From an uncultured Tateyamaria sp. (GTDB lineage: Bacteria > Pseudomonadota > Alphaproteobacteria > Rhodobacterales > Rhodobacteraceae), in assembly GCF_947497045.1 (NCBI RefSeq), contig NZ_CANMEU010000004.1, positions 310,001 through 374,000 on the forward strand: DNA of 64,000 bases. The letters are read 5' to 3'. Positions 8,499 through 16,821 of the stretch are shown one piece after another; position 1 is the stretch's first letter; every line of letters starts with the position of its first letter. Position numbers and translations under genes: made by a program. The notes beneath the pieces were generated by a model that saw nothing but the letters and a program-made list of their open reading frames with translations, searched no databases and had not been told where the DNA came from.

Positions 8499-9274
8499 CG
8501 CAAGACCGGGAACCAGTCCTCGCGCAGGCGTTGTCCTTCGACCATGTCGTGCCCTGGAAACGGGGGCGATGTGGGGCCGGGTCGCGTGACATAACACGCA
8601 TCATCCCCGACCAGCCGCAGCGAGAACGCGCGCCGCCGGGTCGTGGCGGTGTTGCCGCGCGCGCCATGCAGGGTGCGGTAATGAAAGGCGACCGCATCGC
8701 CCGGCTCCATCTCGAACTCGACAATCCGCATGCCCTCGGCCTCGGGGTCCGGCACGGGGATGTAGTCGCCCTCAAAAAACGCCGTCTCTGACACCCACCG
8801 CGTTGGCACCACATCCTTGGGCCACAGGTGCGAGCCTGCCACGCAGCGCAGCGTCGCCTCCCGCACCGGATCAAGCGGGGACCAAAAGCTGATCGTCTGC
8901 TGACCCTGCACAAAATAATAGGGCGCGTCCTGATGCCATGGGGTTGCCATGGATGTGCCCGGTTCCTTGACCAGTACGTGATCGTGGAACAGCTGCACGG
9001 ATTTAGACCCCATCAGGGTCGCCGCAGCATCGATCACCGCAGGGTCCCGCACCACTTCCTGAAATTCGGGAATACGCTGCCAATTGCAGTAGTCATCAAA
9101 AAACAGCCCCGTCTCACCCGCCCGATCATTGGTCGAGGCGTAAGGGCCGGGATCAGCCATGTTGCGCGCCACACCGGCACGCAGGGTTTCGACGTGAGGT
9201 GCGAACAGCCCGCGGATCAGGACAACCCCATCCGCGCGATAGGTTTGCGCACCCAAGGCCGTAGCAGCCGTCAT
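8495..9274 (-). CDS. phytanoyl-CoA dioxygenase (PhyH) family protein
   Basis: Non-haem Fe(II)/2-oxoglutarate oxygenase of the PhyH family, 259 residues. The facial triad is visible: His114 and Asp116 in TPWHQDAPYY and the distal His in FHYRTLHGARGN, followed by the Arg-rich strand (RRRAFSLRL) that holds 2-oxoglutarate. The hydroxylated substrate is unknown. The ATG abuts the stop of irr, so it is probably co-transcribed and could be iron-regulated. It ends convergently with the DUF1428 gene, overlapping by four bases. Confidence 0.88.
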   Translation of the reverse strand: MTAATALGAQTYRADGVVLIRGLFAPHVETLRAGVARNMADPGPYASTNDRAGETGLFFDDYCNWQRIPEFQEVVRDPAVIDAAATLMGSKSVQLFHDHVLVKEPGTSMATPWHQDAPYYFVQGQQTISFWSPLDPVREATLRCVAGSHLWPKDVVPTRWVSETAFFEGDYIPVPDPEAEGMRIVEFEMEPGDAVAFHYRTLHGARGNTATTRRRAFSLRLVGDDACYVTRPGPTSPPFPGHDMVEGQRLREDWFPVLR

Positions 9275-9694
9275 TTACGACTTACGGCGCAGTCGGATCA
9301 CCACATCCACCGACGCAATCTCGGCCCCCTGAGGGGCATCCGGCAGTTGCGCGATCACCAACTGATCAGATGGGGCATCCGTCAGCTTGGCGTCATCCTC
9401 CCAGAAAAAGTGGGGGTGGTCGTGGGTGTTGGTATCAAAATAGCTTTTGGAGCCGTCCACCGTGACCTCTTGCATGAGGCCCGCATCGCAAAACGCGCGC
9501 AAAGTGTTGTAGACCGTGGCCAGCGACACCGCCTCGCCCTGATCCTTGGCTGCCTCGAACAGGCTTTCGGCAGTGACGTGACGGTTTTGCCCATCGCCGA
9601 CCAGCAAAGCCGCCAGCGTCACGCGTTGCCGCGTCGGGCGCAAACCTGCCCCGGACAGCCATGTGGTTCCAACTTGGTGCTGATCTTGTGTCAT
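9275..9694 (-). CDS. irr: Fur-family iron response regulator Irr
   Basis: Fur-superfamily repressor/activator of 139 residues. The winged-helix region includes LRPTRQRVTLAALLV and the recognition helix SLATVYNTLRAF. The histidine-rich motif HDHPHFFWEDD (His91, His93, His95) is characteristic of Irr, the haem- and iron-responsive regulator of Alphaproteobacteria, rather than Fur or Zur; the usual CxxC zinc pair is absent. Proximity to fabA-fabB-fabI fits the gene order known in Rhodobacteraceae. It is followed directly by a PhyH oxygenase gene. A palindrome over its own -35 box suggests metal-dependent repression of irr itself. Confidence 0.9.
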   Translation of the reverse strand: MTQDQHQVGTTWLSGAGLRPTRQRVTLAALLVGDGQNRHVTAESLFEAAKDQGEAVSLATVYNTLRAFCDAGLMQEVTVDGSKSYFDTNTHDHPHFFWEDDAKLTDAPSDQLVIAQLPDAPQGAEIASVDVVIRLRRKS

Positions 9695-9720
9695 TATGTC
9701 CCCGTGCGCTCTCCCCTTAC

Positions 9721-9756
9721 ATATAAAGGGTCAAACTTTTGCAAATCAATTGCAAA
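9721..9756 (-). promoter_or_regulatory. irr promoter with overlapping 19-bp palindromic operator (possible Mur/Fur box)
   Basis: On the minus strand TTGATT (9749-9744) and TTATAT (9726-9721) are spaced by 17 bases, a good sigma-70 promoter 27 bases before the irr start. The -35 box sits in the middle of a perfect palindrome TTTGCAA-N5-TTGCAAA (9738-9756). The inner TGCAA-N5-TTGCA resembles Mur (manganese-responsive Fur) boxes reported in alphaproteobacteria, where irr can itself be a Mur target. A repressor bound there would block RNA polymerase. The binding protein is inferred. Confidence 0.65.
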
Positions 9757-9770
9757 CACGCAGGCGTGCA

Positions 9771-10556
9771 TTATGCCACACGTCCGAAAAAGCCCATTTG
9801 CTCGGACGCGCTAAAGGTCCGGCCCGGCGTATCGTAATGGGACAGCACCGCCACAATGCGCGATTTTGCCCCCTGCACGATGCTGACCCTGTGCGCCGTA
9901 TTCACCCCAAGAAAGACATTCAGCGTGCCTGCCCCTTGAGGCAGTTGAATTGGCGTGATCTGACCGTCCAGCAGCGCGGCGATACCTGCGTGGTTCGGAT
10001 CGTCCTCGCCGCGCAAATCCTGAGCGTATTCAAACACCCCGCCCTTTTCGGGTTCTTGCAGCAACAGGGTCGTGGTAAAAATCGAGCGATCAAAGTGCCA
10101 GTTCAGCGCCTCGCCATCGCGGTATTCCAGCACATTGAGACCCGCCAGCGCGTCATCCATCACGTAAAGCTGCGGGCGATCCATCACCGCCGCCAGAAAG
10201 ATTACGAATTCGGGCCAGTTGTAAAGCCGATCCAGCGGCGTGCCCCGCAACTGGTCGTGACACAGCGTGTGGTTCGAGGTTTCGACCTTCTTGAGGGCCG
10301 GATCATCCGCGGCCACCCCCTCCACGGTGTCCTTGAAATGGATGTTGTGCCAGCGGCTATGATGAAAGGAGTCGCTTGCCATACGCGGGTGGACATGCTC
10401 CAGCACCTGGGCCAGTGCAGCAGGCCGCATGAACCCGTCAAAGTTGAACAACCCATCCCGCGCCAAGCCAGCTTTGGCCCCGTCCACAAGGGCCTGCCAC
10501 GTGGCGGTGTGGGGGCGATCCAGCGGGTACCGTTCAAGGTCAACAATATCATCCAT
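9771..10556 (-). CDS. 2OG-Fe(II) oxygenase, HalD/BesD-like family but with hydroxylase-type HxD
   Basis: A 261-residue Fe(II)/2-oxoglutarate enzyme. The metal site is His154-Phe-Asp156 in NWHFDRSIFTTTLLLQ, distal His222 in NTAHRVS and Arg233 in KSRIVAVLSHYDTPG for 2-oxoglutarate. The TTTLLLQEPEKGGVFEY segment resembles the amino-acid halogenase (BesD/HalD-like) superfamily. Halogenases have Gly or Ala in place of the Asp, so this member should hydroxylate rather than chlorinate. The start at 10556 (MDDIVDL) is preferred over an upstream TTG. It lies between irr and the divergent fabA operon. Confidence 0.82.
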   Translation of the reverse strand: MDDIVDLERYPLDRPHTATWQALVDGAKAGLARDGLFNFDGFMRPAALAQVLEHVHPRMASDSFHHSRWHNIHFKDTVEGVAADDPALKKVETSNHTLCHDQLRGTPLDRLYNWPEFVIFLAAVMDRPQLYVMDDALAGLNVLEYRDGEALNWHFDRSIFTTTLLLQEPEKGGVFEYAQDLRGEDDPNHAGIAALLDGQITPIQLPQGAGTLNVFLGVNTAHRVSIVQGAKSRIVAVLSHYDTPGRTFSASEQMGFFGRVA

Positions 10557-10692
10557 GTTCCGAGAGTGCCTGAAGAATGTGCGGGATGGCAAGTGTGCCT
10601 CATGGCCCCTGCTCTTGCGCTTTTTGCGTTCCCAGTGCTAGACGGGCCTGACCCCGCCACGCGGGACATGTGCGCAAATAAACGAGGCCAGA

Positions 10693-11202
10693 ATGGCAGA
10701 ATATCCAACGAGTTTCGACAAAGACGCCCTGCTCAAGTGCGCCCGTGGCGAGCTGTTTGGCCCCGGCAATGCGCAATTGCCCGAACCGCCCATGTTGATG
10801 ATGGACCGGATCACGGACGTGTCCGGCGATAGCGGTGAACACGGCAAGGGGCACATCGTGGCCGAGTTTGATATCACCCCTGATCTGTGGTTCTTTGACT
10901 GCCATTTCCCGGGCAATCCGATCATGCCCGGTTGTCTGGGTCTTGACGGGTTGTGGCAGCTGACCGGCTTCAACCTCGGCTGGCGCGGCTGGCAGGGGCG
11001 CGGCTATGCGCTTGGGGTGGGCGAGGTCAAATTGACCGGCATGGTCCGCCCGGATCGCAAGATGCTGACCTACCATGTGGATTTCACCAAGGCCGTCCAA
11101 ACCCGCCGCCTGACGATGGGTGTCGCCGACGGGCGGGTGGAAGCCGACGGCGAAGTGATCTATCAGGTCAAGGACATGAAGGTCGCGCTGTCCGAAAGTT
11201 AA
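10693..11202 (+). CDS. fabA: 3-hydroxydecanoyl-ACP dehydratase/isomerase
   Basis: FabA dehydrates 3-hydroxydecanoyl-ACP and isomerises trans-2- to cis-3-decenoyl-ACP, the branch point to unsaturated fatty acids. The 169-residue hot-dog-fold protein shows the active-site helix and loop [23 protein letters not shown] with catalytic His71 and Asp85 (His70/Asp84 in E. coli). Length and the [12 protein letters not shown] segment are standard. It begins an operon with fabB 31 bases downstream and fabI after that. Confidence 0.97.
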   Translation: MAEYPTSFDKDALLKCARGELFGPGNAQLPEPPMLMMDRITDVSGDSGEHGKGHIVAEFDITPDLWFFDCHFPGNPIMPGCLGLDGLWQLTGFNLGWRGWQGRGYALGVGEVKLTGMVRPDRKMLTYHVDFTKAVQTRRLTMGVADGRVEADGEVIYQVKDMKVALSES

Positions 11203-11233
11203 GCGTGCCCGTCACCAAAGCAACAAAAGGACC

Positions 11234-12469
11234 ATGAACATGCGTCGCGTCGTCGTCACCGGATTGGGGATTGTGTCGTCTATCGGCACGAACGTGGACG
11301 AGGTTTTGGCCTCTCTCAAGGCAGGCGCCAGCGGGATTGAAGCCAGCGAAGAGATGGCCGAACACGGCTTTCGCAGCCAGATCGCAGGCACGCTCAAGCT
11401 GGACGTGGCTGATCACGTGGAAAAACGCACCTTGCGCTTCATGGGGCCCGGTGCGGCCTATGCCCATATCGCCATGACCCAGGCGATTGCGGATGCGGGG
11501 CTCGAAGAAAGCGACATCGTGAACCCGCGCACCGGTCTTGTGGCAGGCTCGGGCGGCCCATCGACCTCGGCCATGCTGGCGGCACATCAGACTGTGTTGA
11601 AAACCGGTGCCACCAAACGCATCGGCCCCTTTGCCGTGCCCAAGTGCATGTCCTCGACCATCAGCGCGAACCTGGCCACGGGTTTCAAGATCAAGGGCAT
11701 CAACTATTCGATCACCTCGGCCTGTTCGACCTCGCTGCACTGCATCGGCAATGCCGCCGAACAGATCATGCTGGGCAAGCAGGACGTTATGTTCGCAGGC
11801 GGTGCCGAGGAGCTGGACTGGACGCTGTCCTGCCTCTTTGACGCGATGGGCGCGATGTCCTCGAAATACAACGACACCCCCGCACGGGCGAGCCGCGCCT
11901 TTGACGCAGATCGCGACGGGTTCGTGATCTCGGGCGGCGGCGGGATCGTCGTGCTTGAGGAATTGGAACACGCCCGCGCACGCGGGGCCAAGATCTACGC
12001 CGAAGTCACAGGCTACGCTGCCACATCCGACGGGCACGATATGGTGGCCCCTTCAGGCGAAGGCGGCGAGCGGGCGATGCGTGTGGCGCTGTCGACCCTG
12101 CCTGAGGACCGCAAGGTCAGCTATATCAACGCCCATGGCACCTCGACCCCGGTCGGTGATGTGGGCGAGATCGAGGCCGTGCGCCGCGTCTTTGGCCAAG
12201 GCACCACGCCGCCTGTCAGTTCAACCAAATCGATGACGGGGCACGCCCAGGGGGCCGCAGGCGCACTTGAGGCAATCTTTAGCCTCTTGATGCTGGACAA
12301 CGATTTTATCACGCCTTCGATCAACGTCGAGACGCTCGACCCCGGCCTGGACCCGGCCGAGATTGCGACGCAGATGAAGGCGGCAGCGGGGCTTGATTCC
12401 GTTATGACCAATTCATTCGGATTTGGTGGCACCAACGGGTCGATGATCCTTTCGAAATTTCACGGGTAA
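11234..12469 (+). CDS. fabB: 3-oxoacyl-ACP synthase I
   Basis: Beta-ketoacyl-ACP synthase that elongates cis-unsaturated acyl-ACPs made by FabA. The Cys-His-His triad is visible: Cys164 in SACSTSLHC, the first His in YINAHGTSTPVGD and the second in KSMTGHAQGAAGA, plus the C-terminal SFGFGGTNGS. The 411-residue length is usual. An ATG six bases further in (MRRVVVTG) is an equally good start. It is the middle gene of fabA-fabB-fabI. Confidence 0.96.
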   Translation: MNMRRVVVTGLGIVSSIGTNVDEVLASLKAGASGIEASEEMAEHGFRSQIAGTLKLDVADHVEKRTLRFMGPGAAYAHIAMTQAIADAGLEESDIVNPRTGLVAGSGGPSTSAMLAAHQTVLKTGATKRIGPFAVPKCMSSTISANLATGFKIKGINYSITSACSTSLHCIGNAAEQIMLGKQDVMFAGGAEELDWTLSCLFDAMGAMSSKYNDTPARASRAFDADRDGFVISGGGGIVVLEELEHARARGAKIYAEVTGYAATSDGHDMVAPSGEGGERAMRVALSTLPEDRKVSYINAHGTSTPVGDVGEIEAVRRVFGQGTTPPVSSTKSMTGHAQGAAGALEAIFSLLMLDNDFITPSINVETLDPGLDPAEIATQMKAAAGLDSVMTNSFGFGGTNGSMILSKFHG

Positions 12470-12478
12470 GTATTGAAT

Positions 12479-13270
12479 ATGGCTGGAATGCTCTCAGGAA
12501 AACGCGGCCTTGTGATGGGCGTCGCCAATGATCGATCCATTGCATGGGGCATTGCCAAGGCCATGGCCGAGGCCGGGGCCGAATTGGCGTTCACCTATCA
12601 GGGCGAGGCATTTGGCAAGCGACTTGAGCCACTGGCAGCCAGCGTCGGTTCGGACTTCATGGTGGACGTGGATGTGACGGATGATGCCTCACTCGATGCC
12701 GCATTTGATGCGCTTGAGGCGCGTTGGCCCACGATTGACTTTGTGATCCATGCCATTGCGTTTTCAGATAAATCCGAGCTCACAGGCCGGTTCCTGAACA
12801 CCAGCCGCGCCAATTTCAAACACTCGATGGACATCTCGGCCTATTCCTTCATCGAAGTGGCCCGGCGCGCCCATCCGCTGATGATCGAAAACGGCGGCAC
12901 CTTGCTGACGCTGACCTATCAGGGGTCCAACCGGGTCGTGCCGAATTACAACGTGATGGGCGTGGCCAAGGCCGCACTGGAATCTGCTACACGCTATCTG
13001 GCCAACGACCTTGGGCCCGAGGGGATCCGGGTGAATGCAATTTCGCCGGGGCCGATGAAAACGCTGGCGGGTGCCGCCATTGGCGGGGCGCGCAAGACCT
13101 ACAAACACACCGACCTCAACGCCCCCCTACGCTCGAACGCGACGCTTGAGGCGGTCGGCGGCACCGCCGTTTACCTGTGTTCCGAAGCCGGGGCTTGCAC
13201 AACCGGAGAGATCATCCGCGTCGATGGCGGCTTCCACGTGCTTGGGATGCCACAGCCGGACCACCTCTAA
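12479..13270 (+). CDS. fabI: enoyl-ACP reductase (NADH)
   Basis: FabI reduces trans-2-enoyl-ACP in the last step of each elongation cycle and is the target of triclosan in many bacteria. It has the SDR-like nucleotide motif GVANDRSIAWGIAKA, the catalytic Tyr and Lys spaced Y-x6-K in YNVMGVAKAALES, and the FabI-specific ISPGPMKTLAGAAI. I start at the ATG of 12479 (MAGMLSGKRGLVMG); a TTG two codons upstream is also in frame. It follows fabB after about ten bases, so the operon is coupled. Confidence 0.95.
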   Translation: MAGMLSGKRGLVMGVANDRSIAWGIAKAMAEAGAELAFTYQGEAFGKRLEPLAASVGSDFMVDVDVTDDASLDAAFDALEARWPTIDFVIHAIAFSDKSELTGRFLNTSRANFKHSMDISAYSFIEVARRAHPLMIENGGTLLTLTYQGSNRVVPNYNVMGVAKAALESATRYLANDLGPEGIRVNAISPGPMKTLAGAAIGGARKTYKHTDLNAPLRSNATLEAVGGTAVYLCSEAGACTTGEIIRVDGGFHVLGMPQPDHL

Positions 13271-13323
13271 TTCTCCAAAATTAGTTCATAGTTTGGTCAC
13301 GTCTTGAGGCTAGGCTCGGCCCC

Positions 13324-13704
13324 ATGACAGCGGTAGAGACACATTCATCAGACAAACACGCACGTGTGCTCAAGCGGCGCGCGCGGCGGACGCAACTCTC
13401 CAAGTGGTTGGGGCGGCTGATCTTTTCGCTGATGGGTGTGGTTTTGATGCTGGGACTGCGTGCCTATCCCAATGTGGTCGAGGATGTGATCGCCTGGGCG
13501 CATGACACACCTCGGGCCGGGTCACCTGACCGGGTCTTTGCCAAACCCAGTGAGGTTCAGACACGCATCATGCTGACCGACAAGGTGCCGGTGCGACGGG
13601 GCAATACCTTGCCCGGTCATGGTACGTCGCCGCCCGGCAATGACACCCAGGCGCAAGCGGACGCGATCGGGCACACCCTGAGCACGTTTGATCCCGGCGG
13701 ATAA
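13324..13704 (+). CDS. hypothetical small single-span membrane protein
   Basis: A 126-residue protein I do not recognise. It has a basic N-terminus (HARVLKRRARRTQLSKWLGR), one hydrophobic segment near residues 35-47 (LIFSLMGVVLMLGL), then a polar, Pro/Gly-rich tail, so an inner-membrane anchor with the C-terminus in the periplasm is likely. It follows fabI by 53 bases on the same strand and may be read through from the fab operon. Confidence 0.65.
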   Translation: MTAVETHSSDKHARVLKRRARRTQLSKWLGRLIFSLMGVVLMLGLRAYPNVVEDVIAWAHDTPRAGSPDRVFAKPSEVQTRIMLTDKVPVRRGNTLPGHGTSPPGNDTQAQADAIGHTLSTFDPGG

Positions 13705-13776
13705 TCTGGGCGGCTTGGCGCATGGGATGATGGGCGGGACGTCTTTCCCCATACGGCAAACAACGTCTGCACAGCG

Positions 13777-14211
13777 TCACTTGGGATCAACAGACACCAC
13801 TTCGAAATCAAAGGTCAGGTCCTTGCCCGCAAGCGGGTGGTTGGCATCCAGCATGACCTCTTCGGTGCCGATATCCACAACCGTGACCGGCATGGGCTGA
13901 CCCTGTGGTGTCTGCATCTGCAACTGCAAACCCAGCTCCAGCGGAATCTCTTCGGGGATCGCATCCCGCGGCACCCCCTGACGCAGGGCCGGGTTCAGCG
14001 GGCCATAGGCTTGATCGCAGGCGATGTTCACAACCTTCTTTTCCCCCGGCTGCATCCCGATCAGCGCCACATCAAGGCCCGAGATGATCTGACCAGACCC
14101 GGCCACGAACTCGAGTGGGTCGCGCCCCTCCGAGCTGTCAAACACAGTGCCGTCCACCAATGTCCCGGTATAGTGAATGCGCACCGTGTCGCCGTCTTTG
14201 ATCTCGGCCAT
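13777..14211 (-). CDS. FKBP-type peptidyl-prolyl isomerase (SlyD-like)
   Basis: Prolyl isomerase of 144 residues with the FKBP opening VRIHYTGTLVDGTVFDSSEGRDP, GSGQIISGLDVALIGMQPGE and an inserted-flap region (RDAIPEEIPLELG) as in SlyD. The end DANHPLAGKDLTFDFEV is typical of the SlyD family. There is no His-rich metal tail and no signal peptide, so it should be a cytoplasmic chaperone. I start at MAEIKDGDTV (14211); the frame extends upstream without support. It is convergent with the small membrane protein gene. Confidence 0.92.
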   Translation of the reverse strand: MAEIKDGDTVRIHYTGTLVDGTVFDSSEGRDPLEFVAGSGQIISGLDVALIGMQPGEKKVVNIACDQAYGPLNPALRQGVPRDAIPEEIPLELGLQLQMQTPQGQPMPVTVVDIGTEEVMLDANHPLAGKDLTFDFEVVSVDPK

Positions 14212-14348
14212 GCCTTGTCTCCCAACATATTCCGTCCGATCAGCAGCGTGCCACACTGCGCGCACGCATACCAGTCGGGTAAACCCCACCTGCCCCCTTT
14301 TCGCGCGCGCCGCTCCGTGCCACTCTGCCTCAAAAAGGAAGACCGCCC

Positions 14349-15035
14349 ATGCCCATCACCACCTGTATCTTTGACGCCTATGGCACCCTGTTTGATGTGG
14401 CCGCCGCCGCCCGGCAGGCCGCCACCGAACCCGCCTTTGCATCGATCAGGGACACATGGCCAACCCTCGCCGAACATTGGCGGCTCAAGCAGTTGCAATA
14501 CACCTGGCTGCGGGCCGTCACCGGGGCGCATACCGATTTCTGGCAAGTCACCCAAGAAGGGCTGGACTGGGCGCTTGAAAAGGTCGGGCACGGCGATGAC
14601 GCTGCCCTGCGGGACCGGCTGCTGGCGCTTTATTGGGAATTGCAGGCCTATCCCGAAGTGCCCGCGATGTTGCGCGCCCTAAAATCGGCAGGGTTGAACA
14701 CTGCGATCCTGTCCAATGGGTCACCCGACATGCTCGACGGTGCTGTGCAATCCGCGGGCATCGCGGATGTTCTCGACGACAGCCTGTCTGTGCAATCGGT
14801 TGGCATCTTCAAACCCGGCGCGCGGGTCTATGATCTGGTCGGGCAACGCTTTGGATGCGCCAAGGATGAGGTTCTGTTCGTGTCCTCAAATGGCTGGGAT
14901 GCGGCGGCAGCCACCGGGTACGGCTTTGAAACCGCTTGGGTCAACCGCGCAGGTGATCCTGTCGATCGCCTGCCATGGACACCCAGACATCGCCTCGACG
15001 ACCTCACCGGCATTCCAGAACTGGCAGGTGTTTGA
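14349..15035 (+). CDS. haloacid dehalogenase, type II (HAD superfamily)
   Basis: HAD-superfamily hydrolase resembling (S)-2-haloacid dehalogenase, 228 residues. Motif I is CIFDAYGTLFDV with nucleophile Asp9; the cap contains WRLKQLQYTWLRAV; motif II is ILSNGSPDML; motif III FKPGARVYDLV; and FVSSNGWDAAAAT completes the site, matching type II L-haloacid dehalogenases closely. It would release halide from 2-haloalkanoates in the cytosol. Its stop overlaps the next start by one base (TGATG), opening a coupled run of genes. Confidence 0.88.
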   Translation: MPITTCIFDAYGTLFDVAAAARQAATEPAFASIRDTWPTLAEHWRLKQLQYTWLRAVTGAHTDFWQVTQEGLDWALEKVGHGDDAALRDRLLALYWELQAYPEVPAMLRALKSAGLNTAILSNGSPDMLDGAVQSAGIADVLDDSLSVQSVGIFKPGARVYDLVGQRFGCAKDEVLFVSSNGWDAAAATGYGFETAWVNRAGDPVDRLPWTPRHRLDDLTGIPELAGV

Positions 15036-15853
15036 TGGCAACCTTCACCACCTCGGACGGCCTGTCACTGTTTTACACCGACGAGGGGGCGGGGCTGCCG
15101 CTGCTGTGCCTGCCGGGCCTCACCCGCACCACCGAGGATTTCCAATACGTCACCCCCCACCTGCCCCTCTGTCGCCTGATCAAGATGGACTATCGCGGGC
15201 GGGGCCAATCGCAATGGGACGACATATGGGCCCACTACGTGTTGCCTATCGAAATCCGCGACGTGATGGAGCTGATGGACCATCTGTCGCTTGCATCCTG
15301 CGCGATCCTTGGCACCTCACGCGGCGGATTGAACGCCATGGGCCTGGCCGCTGCCGCCCCTGATCGGCTGCTCGGTGCCGCTCTCAATGATGTGGGTCCC
15401 GAACTCGACCCCGCAGGTCTTGAAGGCATAATGACCTACCTTGGCCGCCGCCCTGCCGCCCGCACCCATGCCGAAGTGGCCGCTGCGTTGCCATATATCC
15501 TCAAAGGGTTCGAAGGGGTCCCCCAAACCCGCTGGATGCAAGAGGCCCAAACTCATTTTGTCGAGACGGATCAGGGGCTTGACATCACCTATGACCCCCA
15601 CCTGCGCGATGCGGTCGAGGCAGGTGGGGACATGCCAGACCTGTGGCCCTTTTTCGACTCGCTTGCGGGCAAACCAATCTGCGTGATCCGCGGCACAGGC
15701 TCCGATCTGCTGAGCGCAGACACGGTCCGCAAGATGCAGGATCGTCGCCCCGACATAATCGCTGCCGAGGTCCCTGGGCGCGGCCACGTGCCGTTTCTGG
15801 ACGAACCCGAAGCCCTCGCGGCCCTGCACAGATGGATAGAAGCCCTCACATGA
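15035..15853 (+). CDS. alpha/beta hydrolase
   Basis: A 272-residue alpha/beta-hydrolase with the nucleophile elbow GTSRGG (Ser95), the oxyanion-side segment LPGLTRTTEDF and a C-terminal catalytic His in GRGHVPFLDEP. The substrate is unknown. The start at 15035 overlaps the dehalogenase stop and the end overlaps the dehydratase start (ATGA), so the genes are translationally coupled. An ester- or lactone-cleaving role beside the dehalogenase is possible but not shown. Confidence 0.85.
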   Translation: MATFTTSDGLSLFYTDEGAGLPLLCLPGLTRTTEDFQYVTPHLPLCRLIKMDYRGRGQSQWDDIWAHYVLPIEIRDVMELMDHLSLASCAILGTSRGGLNAMGLAAAAPDRLLGAALNDVGPELDPAGLEGIMTYLGRRPAARTHAEVAAALPYILKGFEGVPQTRWMQEAQTHFVETDQGLDITYDPHLRDAVEAGGDMPDLWPFFDSLAGKPICVIRGTGSDLLSADTVRKMQDRRPDIIAAEVPGRGHVPFLDEPEALAALHRWIEALT

Positions 15854-16821
15854 ATATCGAGATGATCCGCGCTGCGGCCACCCGCCTGAACGGGCATGCG
15901 CGCCACACCCCGCTGCTGAATTCGCCCTTTATCGACAAGATCGCGGGGCGGCGGGTGTGGATCAAACCGGAATGTCTGCAACACACCGGCAGCTTCAAGT
16001 TTCGCGGCGCGTGGTCGGCCCTGTCCGCGCTCGATCCTGCAATCCGCACGGCGGGGGTGATCGCCTTTTCCAGCGGCAATCACGCCCAAGGCGTTGCACT
16101 GGCGGCAAACATGCACGACGTGCCAGCGGTGATCGTGATGCCCCGTGACGCCCCCGCGCTCAAGATCGAGAACACGCAAGCTCTGGGCGCTGAGGTGGTC
16201 CTGTACGAACGTGGCAGCGAGGATCGCGATATCATCGGCGCACAGCTCGCAGCAGAACGGGACCTGACGCTGATCAAACCCTTTGATGAACCGCAAGTCA
16301 TCGCAGGCCAGGGCACGACGGGGCTGGAAATCGCAGCCCAGGCCGAGGCCCTCGGCGTCACAGTAGCCGACGTGTTGGTGTGTTGTGGCGGCGGCGGGCT
16401 GACCAGCGGCATCGCCCTGGCGCTTGAGGCCGAAGCGCCCGGCTTGCGCGTGCGCCCGGTCGAGCCTGAAAGGTTTGATGATGTGGCGCGGTCCCTGCGT
16501 TCGGGCGGGATCGAACGCAACAACGCCGTCTCGGGCAATATCTGTGACGCGATCATCACCCCGCAACCCGGCGACATCACATTCCCAATCATGCAGCGGC
16601 TGTGCGGCCCCGGTCTGGTGGTGAGCGAAGATGAGGCGCTGGCCGCCATGGCCCACGCGTTCCTGCGCCTCAAACTGGTGGCCGAACCGGGTGGGGCCGT
16701 CGCACTTGCTGCCGCTTTGTGTCGCGCGGACCAGATAGAAGGCGAGGACGTGATCATCACAATCTCGGGCGGCAATGTTGATCCTGACCTGTTCGCCCGC
16801 GCACTCCGGAGCCTTGCATGA
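15850..16821 (+). CDS. threonine/serine dehydratase (PLP-dependent)
   Basis: Fold-type II PLP enzyme of 323 residues. The cofactor lysine is Lys50 in HTGSFKFRGA, the phosphate-binding glycine loop is CCGGGGLTSG near residue 180, and SSGNHAQGVA is the substrate loop. It lacks the ACT domain of biosynthetic IlvA, so it is a catabolic-type threonine/serine dehydratase or serine racemase relative that yields 2-oxoacids plus ammonia. It overlaps both neighbours by four bases. Confidence 0.88.
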   Translation: MNIEMIRAAATRLNGHARHTPLLNSPFIDKIAGRRVWIKPECLQHTGSFKFRGAWSALSALDPAIRTAGVIAFSSGNHAQGVALAANMHDVPAVIVMPRDAPALKIENTQALGAEVVLYERGSEDRDIIGAQLAAERDLTLIKPFDEPQVIAGQGTTGLEIAAQAEALGVTVADVLVCCGGGGLTSGIALALEAEAPGLRVRPVEPERFDDVARSLRSGGIERNNAVSGNICDAIITPQPGDITFPIMQRLCGPGLVVSEDEALAAMAHAFLRLKLVAEPGGAVALAAALCRADQIEGEDVIITISGGNVDPDLFARALRSLA

